Part shown: positions 36,101 to 48,100 of the stretch, piece after piece
How positions within the stretch are numbered: the stretch's first letter is position 1
Layout: the number at the start of each line of letters is the position of its first letter
Assembly (NCBI GenBank): GCA_000226015.1
Contig: JH152692.1
Coordinates: forward strand, 318,755-378,987
Origin: Mnemiopsis leidyi
Lineage: Eukaryota; Ctenophora; Tentaculata; Lobata; Bolinopsidae
Reading direction: 5' to 3'
Length of the DNA stretch: 60,233 nucleotides
Position numbers and translations under genes: made by a program
Notes under the pieces: model-generated
Seen by the model: the letters and a program-made list of their open reading frames with translations, nothing else
What the model was told of the DNA's origin: nothing
Databases searched by the model: none

Positions 36101-39100
36101 AGAAGGGCGTGATCTCTGATGGCAGACATCCAGAGTTCAGATAGGTAACTTTCGTGAGCTTCGACCTGTAAGAAAACACGATGTTAGGCTCACTGTGCCG
36201 CTCGTTTTTCGGGTAGCGAATATCATTCTTATCGAATGGGTTAGTGTAACCTGACATGATACTTGACTTTAACAGCGTTCATATATTGTTGCAATTACAC
36301 CAATTATGACAATCGGCTTCGACTTGTAATAACTGTAAAAAATCGCACTCAGCCCCGGCGAGGCCGATTTCAATTACTTGAAGTTATCGCCTTCATAGGT
36401 GCAAAAAAGTTTTTCTTTCTTTTTTTTTTCAAAAATTTCGGCCAGAAGTATATTTCGGTTGGAATCGATTTTTGCGGCCAACCATTTTTTGACCGAAGCA
36501 TCAATTTCTAACCGGAGCATCAGTTTCTAGCCGAAAAATAACATCGATATGTAATCTGAAACATCAGATGAAACATCATTTTCTGACCGAAACATAACTT
36601 TCTAACAGAAAAATCGTATCAGTTTCTACTTTTCTAGACGAAAAAGTTAGTTCTAAACCGAAAAATAACGTCTGATTCTAAAGGAAAGCGATAGTTTTAA
36701 CAGAAAAAAAGACTTAAAATCGCAAAGATACTGTATTTGAATTTCGTTTGTCGGAAAAATCTCGGTTAGACGATTTTGTTCTCGAGATTATTCAACTAAG
36801 TCACATTATCACTTTCAAATGAAGGTGAACCTTTTCTTGTAGGTCGATGTACTACTGCTGCGGACCCGCTAACGCATTTTGGCCCCCGAATTTAGAAGAA
36901 CGTTTTGGCCGCATTCCAAACAGAGATACTCACAGTCGATAGCAAGTCGAGAGCTTCCTCAGCGTTGTCCTGAGCGTTTATTTCGTGTGCTTTCACGTAC
37001 ACCTCAGCCCACGCCTCTAATACAGATAATCGCAGGAGCGTGGATGTGCTTTCGTTATATCTGTGGGGTTTGATATCATCTAGCTAATTATCCACAACTA
37101 ATGTATAAGTAATCAGATCGCCAGATTCATCACTCAACAAGAACTTACACCTGTCTGTATCTTAGCCCTTACTTTCTGTACAGTTTATGTATAAGACATG
37201 ACTTAAGAAAATAGGGATTATAACTAGGGATTATAACCAGGGATGGTAACTAGGGATTATAACTCGTAGTCTTCTAAAAAGCAGTTAAAATTGTCGAACT
37301 TAACAACCACAATTTTCCCAGGATGATGACCAGAGCATAAACTTAAAAGCAAAACAGAAATCAAGAAAATGCTCAGTTATTTGTTGAAAACATTTTGGGG
37401 GGTACAAGCATCAGTAGGAGCGATTTTCAACTTTGTTGCCATTTCCTTCTTTTATAACATTTTAAGATCCAAAAACCGGCGAAGCAATCAAGAAAATTTC
37501 ATGACAAAAATGCTCCTGATTTTAACAGTTTTTGATCTCCTGGTGTGCTTCTTTGCGGCAGGACGGTTGGCATTTATGGCCGGAACAATCAAGGTCGAAA
37601 TCGCTAGTTTTGGTTATAGCCTATTTACAACCCTGCTTTTTCTCTCGTCTGACACCACAGCATTCCTTACTCTTATTATGACCATAACAAGAACCATCAA
37701 TATGCTAAAACCTCAGCACATCGTCGATCAGAAGCTGGTGTATATCTCCATCTTTGCTTACAATGTTATCATGGTGATTTCTAGTGGCATGTTTCCACGC
37801 TATCCGGCTGCATCATCTCTTGTTAAGTTTCTCATCCTCACCACAATCCTCATATTTGTAGTTGTGTCAAACATAATATGTATCATTAGACTACAGCAGA
37901 CTTATACAGTAGCTTGGAAAAAACGAGCGGCTATAACGGTTGCTATACTTTCCCTTATCTTTTGTCTCACTAACATCGGGTACATCGGCATTTTCGGACG
38001 GTTCTTGTTCACCAATGCCAGAAGTGTAGAACTACCATACAAGTACCGGGTTGTATTTTTGTACTCATTGCCCCAACTAAACTCGACTGCCAACCCGATT
38101 GTTATATTCCTAAGGAGTAGGAAAATGAAGGATTTTCTGCGGGGCCAATGGAGTAAGCTCACTACATCCGTCAGGAAAGTATTTCTTCCTAGCCCCACAA
38201 CTACACAGAACGATAAAGAAGTCCTCACAAAAGCGAGCTTGTCAGGACCTTCAGGAGGGAAGATAGAAGGAAGTGTTCCTGCCCCAACCACTTCATTTCC
38301 AGAGGACATTTCAGCGGCAGTTCACTCAGCGACTCCAGTCACGTCCGTCAAAACGGACCAAATCTTTGAACTTCCAAAGTCGGTAGACCGAGAATGACTC
38401 ATACGACTGATACGTTTTTTCGGCCGTAAAGATTTGTCAAAAGGCTGTTTTGGCAGATTTCACGGACTTTCATCTCGTTAAACACTTTGTCTGAACGATA
38501 AAATGATAAAGTTGCCGAGTGTGTCCTGCAGCAGCTGATCTAACAACTACTTTCGAGTTTCGGGCGGACAATGAATCTGAATCAAGGTTACACACTATGT
38601 AAACGACAACGCAGTAAGAAGAGTAAAAATCTCACTGTGAGAAGATGAGTAGTTCCAGTGAAGTGGAGAGTCTCCACTTGACTGGAATGCTTATCTTCAC
38701 AGTCAACAAGCTGCTCGAAATTTCTGCTTATTGTCCATTATTTGTTTTCTGCAAACGGTAGAGGTCACCTTATTTGGAGTAATATAAGGAGCTGATCAAA
38801 TGAGCTGTTCCATAGCTTTTGAAAGCAAACCCGCTGTTTGCATTAATTGTTATCTACCTTTTCTGTTAACATTCACAAGCAGCGTGCACTAGGTTAACAT
38901 GCGGCTGCAATGAGAGAGACTGAGAACGATATAAGCCAATTATATATCTGTATTGCTGAACGACAGTGTATTGCTGAATGCTGAACTGATAATTTATTGT
39001 ATTGCTGAAATGTCAATAAGGTATTGCTGAACTGATAAAAGTGTACAGCTGAATTCTTACCTAGAGGATAAAAACAAAGGTCACGGATGTTTAAGGTTGA

Positions 39101-42100
39101 AAAATATGATTAGATTAAGGTCATGGCTACACTTAATGGAGTTGAGCAGTAATTTTGTTGATTTTCTCTGTAGACTTGAAAATGTGTTTATAGGACACTT
39201 ATCTTTAAACATTTCGAACTGACACGGTTATAACTACTTGCTGCTATTAGGGAAGCTGAGCAGTATTCAGTTGGTAGCAATGTAAGTATATTTTCTGTTG
39301 ATATTATTCTATTGTTTAGCAAGCATCTGTATTCGATAATTAATGTAACCAAAAAATTGTTGAGAATCAATTTGACGAAAATTATTAATCAAGATAGCTG
39401 ACAAATCATAAGTGATCACTGAAGAGCCCAATCGACTTAATTTGTCACCGTTTCATCAGAATTTTATAATATGACATTTAAACCCAGAAGAACGATTTCT
39501 TGCCTCATTAGAAATGAAAGGACAAATACCTAGAAATGATAAGTTCGTGAGTACTGGTCTGAAGGTTTTGCAGTGAGGAGACAAGGAGCTGCTGAATCCT
39601 CTTCAAGTCGCTAGCATCACGTGATACGCCACTGCTTATCCACGCATTGCAGACCTGGAGAGTGTAGTTTTAGGGGGAGCTGATCACAACCATGACAATC
39701 CTTAGTAAGGAGGAAGATGAGTCACGATCCAAAATAAATCTAAAAGCGTTACAATCTTAACAAAAAAGGTACCTGACAGGCCATGCTCGTGACGTCCGGA
39801 GGGGTGTCGTCCTCGAAGGCTGGTCGGAGAGCAGCCCCTACTTGGGCCTGATACTGTTCCAAAAGTGCGTGGTTATCGTAGTCAGGGTCTAGAGTGTCAC
39901 AGAAGACGTTGATGATCATCTGGAGCGCACTGAGACCCTCGCGGCGCAACTGGTCGCTGTAGCTAGTACTGGCGATGAAGGTCGCTCGGACCAGGTCAGA
40001 GAGAAGAAACACGAGACAGGAACCGGCTGGGTCCGCCTGTTAAGTCCCAGTTTTAACACGTAAATTTCTTATTTAGAAATATTCAAATTTGTGTCACAAT
40101 GAACATAAAGGTAACCAAAGCAAAGGTAACGAACTATAACTAATATAGAAGCGACTGATTGGTTGGATAGCAGCATTAAGCCCAGACCATTCTTACATTA
40201 CCATGATTAAATTCATGATTTACATAACCATATTATTTTCGCCTGTTCAACAAAGTGAAAGATCCACACCGAATCAAGACAAATAGAAAAACACCTTCAG
40301 TTTCTGCCTGGCTTTAGTCAAGTCCACATGATGGGGAACATCCTTACAGGCCGTCATGAGCTGCTTCACACACTGTATTGCGAAGAGTTTGGTGGTCCAG
40401 CGTGGAGCCATCGTGTTCTTCACGACTGTGGAGACCTCTCCAAAACTAGCGGCGTCTCCCTCGTCGTCCTCGTCCTTGGCTAACTCCTGAACGTGGGTAG
40501 AACTGTGTCTATTGTCGTTCCACTATTGTGTAAACTAAGTTCCATATATTTGAATGCATTTTGACTTCTATTTGTATGGTACAAAAATCAAAGCGATCAC
40601 CAGAACAGCGATGTTTAAAATTCAGCACTCATAAACGTACTAAATCAGGTTGCTTAGAAAGTCCGTCACTGTTGGCAGCTAAACTCAGTACTCCTTTACA
40701 CAAACTGAGCCATTTACGGGGGTTCTCTGCCCCGACCGCCCCCAATATGGCAGACACCGCCTCCCTGATATGATCACACAAGATCTCGTCCTGCTCCAAG
40801 TCTAACATTTCCATGACAACCGAGGCAAGGTATCGATCTTCCTTTACATGGTGATCTGAAAGAACACAACATCTTACTCACACGTGTCAGAACAATCCCT
40901 TTATTAAAATGGCTGAAGGTTTGAAATTCGAACTTTGCAACACAAATAAAAGTAGAGTACCGGCCAGCTCGTGAGGATGACGCTGAGCAAGCTGTCGGAG
41001 ACATGCAATACACTCCCGCCGTAGGAGGAGATGTTTGGAGAAGAGGGAGTTGCAGAGATACACCACCAGGGCTTTCATGTTCACGTGACTGGGAAGGTAT
41101 GTGGTTAGAACCGGGGTGTTATGTTGTTATGGTATGTGTGGTTCACATTGTTTAATGTTATACTTTGTTACGAGGTGGTTCACGTTGTTCATTGGGAGTT
41201 AGTTTGTTAGGAGAAATGATAAATCTGGACGCACCTTTGCTACAGCCGACCAAATGTTGAGCATTTAAAATTCCTAATTTTCAATAAACCCTTTTCAAAA
41301 ACTTTCTAAATCAAATCTGTTAACTACAACCCTCCCAATTCACACAAGAAGGAGTGTACCGGGGAGCAAAGAGGTGAAGTTGTTGGAGACACTGTATCGC
41401 AGTACACTGTACCAGGGGATCAGGGTGTATCTGCATAGCCGCACATCCTACCAGACAGACGTTCCTGCCGTGAGTGATACTCTTACTCTCCATCTACCGG
41501 GGAGTGTGGTTAGTGATACTCTTACTCTCCATCTACCGGGGAGTGTGGTTAGTGGAGCAACAGCGTTTTAGTGAAAGCTATACTTGACCATAGTATTATG
41601 ATTTCTGATAAGCAAAAATTTAAAAATTTCCGTAAGGAAGTTTAGCGGTTTTTAATTACAGACTGAGACTCAGTCCTATAACTACCAACCTGGAGATCAG
41701 GACCGAGAGAAGTGATGAGTGCGGTAAGGAGGTTGCCCAGACACTGATGTACCTCCACTTTGTCCACACTCTCCGTCAGGAGCAGCTCACCCACTAGATC
41801 GAGAGTGGAGGCTACATAGCCCCGGAACATGGGACCTCCTGTATCCGCTATCAGGGACAGTCCGTGTAGAGCCCACACTTGTACCTGACAGGTCATCTTG
41901 TTAGGGCTGGTAGAGATCTGGATCTTGTTCTTAGAACACTATGTACAGAATTGGAAATTCAGATTTCAATTCACACTACCTTGGCTTGCGACGTAAGCTA
42001 AGGTCATACTTTTTCATTAATGACAACCTCTGTCGTAAGGCCGATAAGTACGGATACCTGAGTAACTGTGTCCCTGGCTAGAGCATGCAGAACTGCCACG

Positions 42101-45100
42101 CTGTTCTTGAAGTGCTGGCCGGAACCCATACTTCCAACATATCTGTGTAGACATCCCAGGGCCAAGCAGTTTCCTGTCCTGGAGTGGGCATCACGGGAAG
42201 ACTTCAGACTCTCAAATGCTTTCTGCGGAAACGCGAGGTTGTAAACATTTTAATTTATAAACTGCAGACATTAGATTCACCATTATGCATGGTTAATTAT
42301 CGCATCTCAAAGAAGTCAGATGATAGTATAGATCCGGTATGAATTATATAATGATAATAATTAGAAATGATAGTTTAAGTTACCGAGTAAGGCTAAGTCT
42401 AGATTTAATGATTTCCGAACTCAGAGAATTGTTTCTACATAGGAAGATATTTACCTGAGCCATGGTTGAGATGAACTTAGGATCACCAATTACTTGAGCC
42501 ATTCTTCCCAGCGCTTCCCCCGCGGCACATCTCAGTATAGGATCCGGACTTGTCAGCGCCACCTCTGCCAACTAAGAGAGAAAAAATTAAAATTAGGATA
42601 TGATCAATGTCATTAGGATTGTGCGCCGAAAATTTTACGAATTTTCGTAATTTGACTTTGTCGGTTTGTCACAGCCATGACTTTTGAGGTAGAGTAAAAA
42701 TATTTCACACATCACTAGTTCAGACTTTGGACTATTGATTCATCACACGGTGGTTACATTTAGCCGAGGTCAAATTGAGGCTAACAGCATGTCTTGAAAG
42801 GTGGGTTTGCGACGTGATTATCATTGCTTTGTAAGTAAAATATAAAGTGGGTGGCATGTCAGTTCGAACCTCTTGATCATTGCGATTTAGAATCTGAAGA
42901 AAAGAGGGAAGATTTCTCATTATGAGAGGGTAAAATGAGGCTAACAAAAAAGTCGCAAANNNNNNNNNNNNNNNNNNNNNNNNNNNNNNNNNNNNNNNNN
43001 NNNNNNNNNNNNNNNNNNNNNNNNNNNNNNNNNNNNNNNNNNNNNNNNNNNNNNNNNNNNNNNNNNNNNNNNNNNNNNNNNNNNNNNNNNNNNNNNNNNN
43101 NNNNNNNNNNNNNNNNNNNNNNNNNNNNNNNNNNNNNNNNNNNNNNNNNNNNNNNNNNNNNNNNNNNNNNNNNNNNNNNNNNNNNNNNNNNNNNNNNNNN
43201 NNNNNNNNNNNNNNNNNNNNNNNNNNNNNNNNNNNNNNNNNNNNNNNNNNNNNNNNNNNNNNNNNNNNNNNNNNNNNNNNNNNNNNNNNNNNNNNNNNNN
43301 NNNNNNNNNNNNNNNNNNNNNNNNNNNNNNNNNNNNNNNNNNNNNNNNNNNNNNNNNNNNNNNNNNNNNNNNNNNNNNNNNNNNNNNNNNNNNNNNNNNN
43401 NNNNNNNNNNNNNNNNNNNNNNNNNNNNNNNNNNNNNNNNNNNNNNNNNNNNNNNNNNNNNNNNNNNNNNNNNNNNNNNNNNNNNNNNNNNNNNNNNNNN
43501 NNNNNNNNNNNNNNNNNNNNNNNNNNNNNNNNNNNNNNNNNNNNNNNNNNNNNNNNNNNNNNNNNNNNNNNNNNNNNNNNNNNNNNNNNNNNNNNNNNNN
43601 NNNNNNNNNNNNNNNNNNNNNNNNNNNNNNNNNTCGCAGTAGGTACAATGTAACTTGAAAAAACAGTGAGGTAAAAAAGTTAGCCTCAAAATTCCCTCGA
43701 AGTTTAGAGGGATCCACAGGCTAAGCTGAATGAGATAGCGGGTTGATCCCAACACTATTTTGAACCCCAAACAATTCTGTACGACAGATTTCAAAATTAA
43801 GTTTCAAACTTAAACATTGGAGGTGCAGTGAATTTTTTTCCCACGGAACCCCCAAAACGCACAAATAGGGGGGTTTCTAATGACAATGATCATATTTCTT
43901 TATTTCATTCAATCAATTTTATAATTCTCAGATCTGAGTCACGGAAGTGAATGACAAAAAATATAGATATAGTACGTGAATGAAATACCTGGTTTGCCTG
44001 GGATATAACGTCCTTGTTTCCCAGTTGAAGTTTGCTCTCTGAAGTAAACTTCAGAGCGGCCAGGTAAGCAGTAAAGATATTGACCTGAACGGCTTGTTGC
44101 CGACTCCCTTTAGCTGTAGAAAAGTTTAACATTTGTTTAAATTTGTCAACAATCTACATGCTTTAACATTAATATCTGAGAGTTGAGGTTTTACTTTTAG
44201 AGCGCGTAAGGAATAACAAATCTTACTCGATCACAACGCCGAGAATTTACTAACCATTTTTGATGGTCTCGTTAAAGTGAGAAAGTAACTGGAGCTTATG
44301 TTTGTCACCAAGAGACGGGAAGACTTTCCCGAATAGTCTGACCGCACTATCTACCACCATCACCCCAAGAGGCAGGGGCCAGTTTGAAGAATCTTTCTCC
44401 ATGAAGACGCACGTGCTGTCGTGCTCCACTGCGCCAGACCCGGCCGCACTGTTCGGCTGGAGTTGCTCCTCCACAGTTTGATGGTCGTTGTCTTTGAGCC
44501 AGATTCCCAGGATGATACTGTCACCTCGGTGACATTGCTTGCGAAGGAGAGACGTCATGGTGCAGGTTTGATCGTTCAGAACCAGCTCGGAAACTGAAGA
44601 TGAAAGTGAGGTTTTGTGCACACTCAAAGTGACAGTAAAGTTTCAGCCCGTAATGATTCCAATTACGATACTTCTTTTCGCTTTGTTTATCGACGTTTCA
44701 AGAAGAAGAAGGATACCAAAATTAAAACCAACAAGAATTGCGGCGCCCTAGTCTGGGTTTGTTTGCATGCACACTACTTAGCGGGTACAGTGTACAACCG
44801 TGTGTACATATCGCACAAAAAGCTAGTATACTCATTTTTGATCAGCCCCCGGATGGTAAAATTTCATAAATTGTTTTTCGGCGCAAAAAACATAGAACGA
44901 TTATCGTGCAAGACACAAATAAAGAATTCAGACGTACCAAGCTGTCGGAGAAGATTAGCGAAAGCACCGTCATACTGTTTAGGTGGAATCTTCAGAAGAC
45001 AAGAATACAGACGTAGTCTGACCATGGCGGTAGCAGCTTTCAGTTGTACACCGTGCTGAAGGTTAATTCAGAGTTAACATCTTACATGACTTGGATAAAT

Positions 45101-48100
45101 GAAGTTATAAAAAACTGCGAATAAAAGATCCCATAAAAAGAGCTCAGAAAGAATTCTCAAAATGTAGCTTTTATTGGGGAGTGTTTTTCTTTAAGAAGGA
45201 CCAAGTTGAGTTGACACACGAAAAATAACCACAACTATACTGTCGCTTTAACTGAATGATCGGATAATTGTTTATGAGTCGCATCAGAACTTAAGTTGAA
45301 CAGTCTGTTATTCTCTTCGTGACTCGAGTGAAAGACAGAGGACTTAATGGAAATTCATGGATATACTTCTGCGTTACTATTTCGTATTTTTTTCGTTATT
45401 TTTTTCTCTCATTTAAATCTTTATCCTGCTTTATCAGTCAATATGTCAGTTGCCCCTTTTTCTATTTAGTATTTTGAATTAAGAAATAGTAAAGTCTTAT
45501 CAGCGTTTGCAGACTATTTAAAGATCTATAATCTTTTACATCATGACAGTGCAGAGTATAGGGATACACTGCAATATGGTATCCTTATAGTGTATATTGA
45601 GCATATGGTATAGTCTTATTTTCCTTCTTAATATTTTCTTATTCTTACATTTCGATATAATTATCATACCTCAACATTTAACTTTTAGTGTCCTGATGAC
45701 AGCGTGGTAACGCAGAAATATATCGATGAATTTCCTTTGTCCACTCGAGTCAAGAAGAGAATAACAAAAACATTGGTATACTGTCGCTAACCTGCTTAAT
45801 GATTGTAGGCAGATGACTGAGAACGTTAACGGCAACTTCGCTAATCCCCGCTAGTCTCCTCAGAATGTCGTCAGAACACAAGTCCGGGCAATGTACCAAG
45901 AAACTGTACATACTCATTAGTGCTCCGGAATATCCTTCCAATGTCACCTGAGAATGTCACAATTTGACAAATTGATTTAATGCCGACAATCCAATTTGTT
46001 CCTCAATTTTTCTTTGAAACATAATCGCGATAATAGCGACACGCCATAAATTTAAACCAACCTGCCAAGTGAAAAGATCGCCTCTTTCCGTCTCACTCTC
46101 CAACTCTTTAGTACTCCTGGGGAAAGCGTTTTTCCAGATCAGCATGAGTCTGGAGAGGTTGCTCTTGACGACGGGAGGACCAAGAGTCATGAGGGCTCCA
46201 AGGAGGAGCCAGCCGCACTGAGTCCGGGGTAGTGAGAGTCGTGTGTTCTGGGATGATGTCCTCAACATGTCCTCAGCTATAACCATCACCTGGGTGAAAT
46301 GGGTGTTCAATCGCCGATAATCGAGTGTGAGAAAACATAAATTTTGAATTTTGAGCATTAGATTTTATAAGCTGCAATGGTCTTGGTGTTCTAGATAGAA
46401 TACTAACCTGTTTACTTCGTGAATGAGGCATGCCGAGAGGACAACCACCAACACAGCCAATCAAAGCGGCAAGGGAGTGAGAAAAACCAAACAGAGCTTC
46501 CGGAGATGTCTTTAACTTTTCGAGCTTGTCTGTAACAAGAAATCGTTTTAAGATGGGCATTACAATATATTTGAAGGCCATATTAGGGATTCAGATTTTA
46601 AGAATTTTCATCGAATTTGGGCTTGCCGCCAGAAATGAAAGCAAAAACTAGACGACGCTGAAGAGCACTAAACCCACCTGTACAGATGTCGATCAAAGCA
46701 GTAAGCTGGGCTGGCACAGCAGTAGCAGTACATCTTAAGCACCACGCTGCTGTGAGTCTTGCTGCAGGGGACGGATGAAGCAACACTTCAAACACCGTCT
46801 CTGTAAACATGATACTCTTCCCTTGAGCCACAGGAATGTGATCTGTAATGAGGGTCATGCTTGCCGTCCCCAGACGGAGTACCACTGAAGAGAGTTGGTA
46901 GAGAGCGGTGGAGATGATGTGTTGGGAAGATTGTGCGTCGCTTAGAGAGCTCTCGGACTTGTTCAAGTTCTCCATCTGTTTGTGGACGGCTATTATCAAG
47001 ATCTTGGCTATCTCTAGCTGTGATGCTTCACCCAGGAGGGAGTTTATAAGCGAGTCCATTACAAAGGAGATACACTTTCTAGAGTACACCGCCTCGACAT
47101 GAGAGGGGGTAGCTTTAGAATTGGATAGGAGATCTAGTAGATGAGAAACAATGAGATTGAGATTGTTCACCACCCAGGGATTGTTCATCTCCTTGAAAAA
47201 GAACGTGTAAGCCTCAGTTATACCCACTCTAACTTCACGAGGTGTAACACTCTTTCCAAGATCAACACCTGATGTCTTGAGTATGGAAATAGAGCCGTGG
47301 AGGAAGGACATGGAAAGGAAGGAGAAAACCTCCTCCGTTGAGTAGTTCTTTAACTTAGATCCCTCCGGAGGTTTAAACTGAAGAGCTTTAGACAGGAGAG
47401 TTCCAACAAGCTGAGCGATAGCAATGCGACAGTCGTAGTTTGCCCCTTCCAGTACTTTCAAACATGTTGCAATGTTGCTGTCTAAGTCACTGGTGTACGT
47501 CACGTTGTAGAACAGCGACAATGCTCTCAACCCTTGCACTGCTTTACATTTAACGATCAAAGATTTGTCATTCATACAACTCCTAAATGCTTTAGACATG
47601 TCTTTGTAACCGTAAGAGGCCGATGTTTCCAATCCCATGATCATCTGCTCCATGGAATAGATAGATGATTTTCTCACACTTGGATCAGAAGATTTGATAC
47701 ACTTCACGAGGGCTTGTAGACAGTCGGGAAAAACCCCGCCAGCACTTCTACCCAACTTCTCGTAGAGATGACCGAGTATCTCGATACAACCCAACATGGT
47801 GGTGTTGTCAGCTTTACCTTTCATCAGGTCTAGACACACTGTTATAGTATCGTACATGGAGTAGGTGTCACCTACTGAGTAAACCGCCACAAACGCGTTT
47901 CCCAGGAGACGGCGCACCGGCGGACCATGCTCGGATTTCAGAATCTCCTGAAGTTCGAGGGTCAGCTTGGATTGAAGTGGCTTAAACTCAGCTTTGGGAT
48001 AATTGAGAACAGTTTTTTCCAGTCCTGTAAGCCATTGGAAGATAAACAGTTCTTTTTCTAACTTTGTCTTTAGCTTATCATAAGCTTCTGAGTCCATGAG

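Noticed and set aside
42877-43794. Long open frames across the N gap
   Set aside because: They consist of unknown residues and exist only because N codons are not read as stops.
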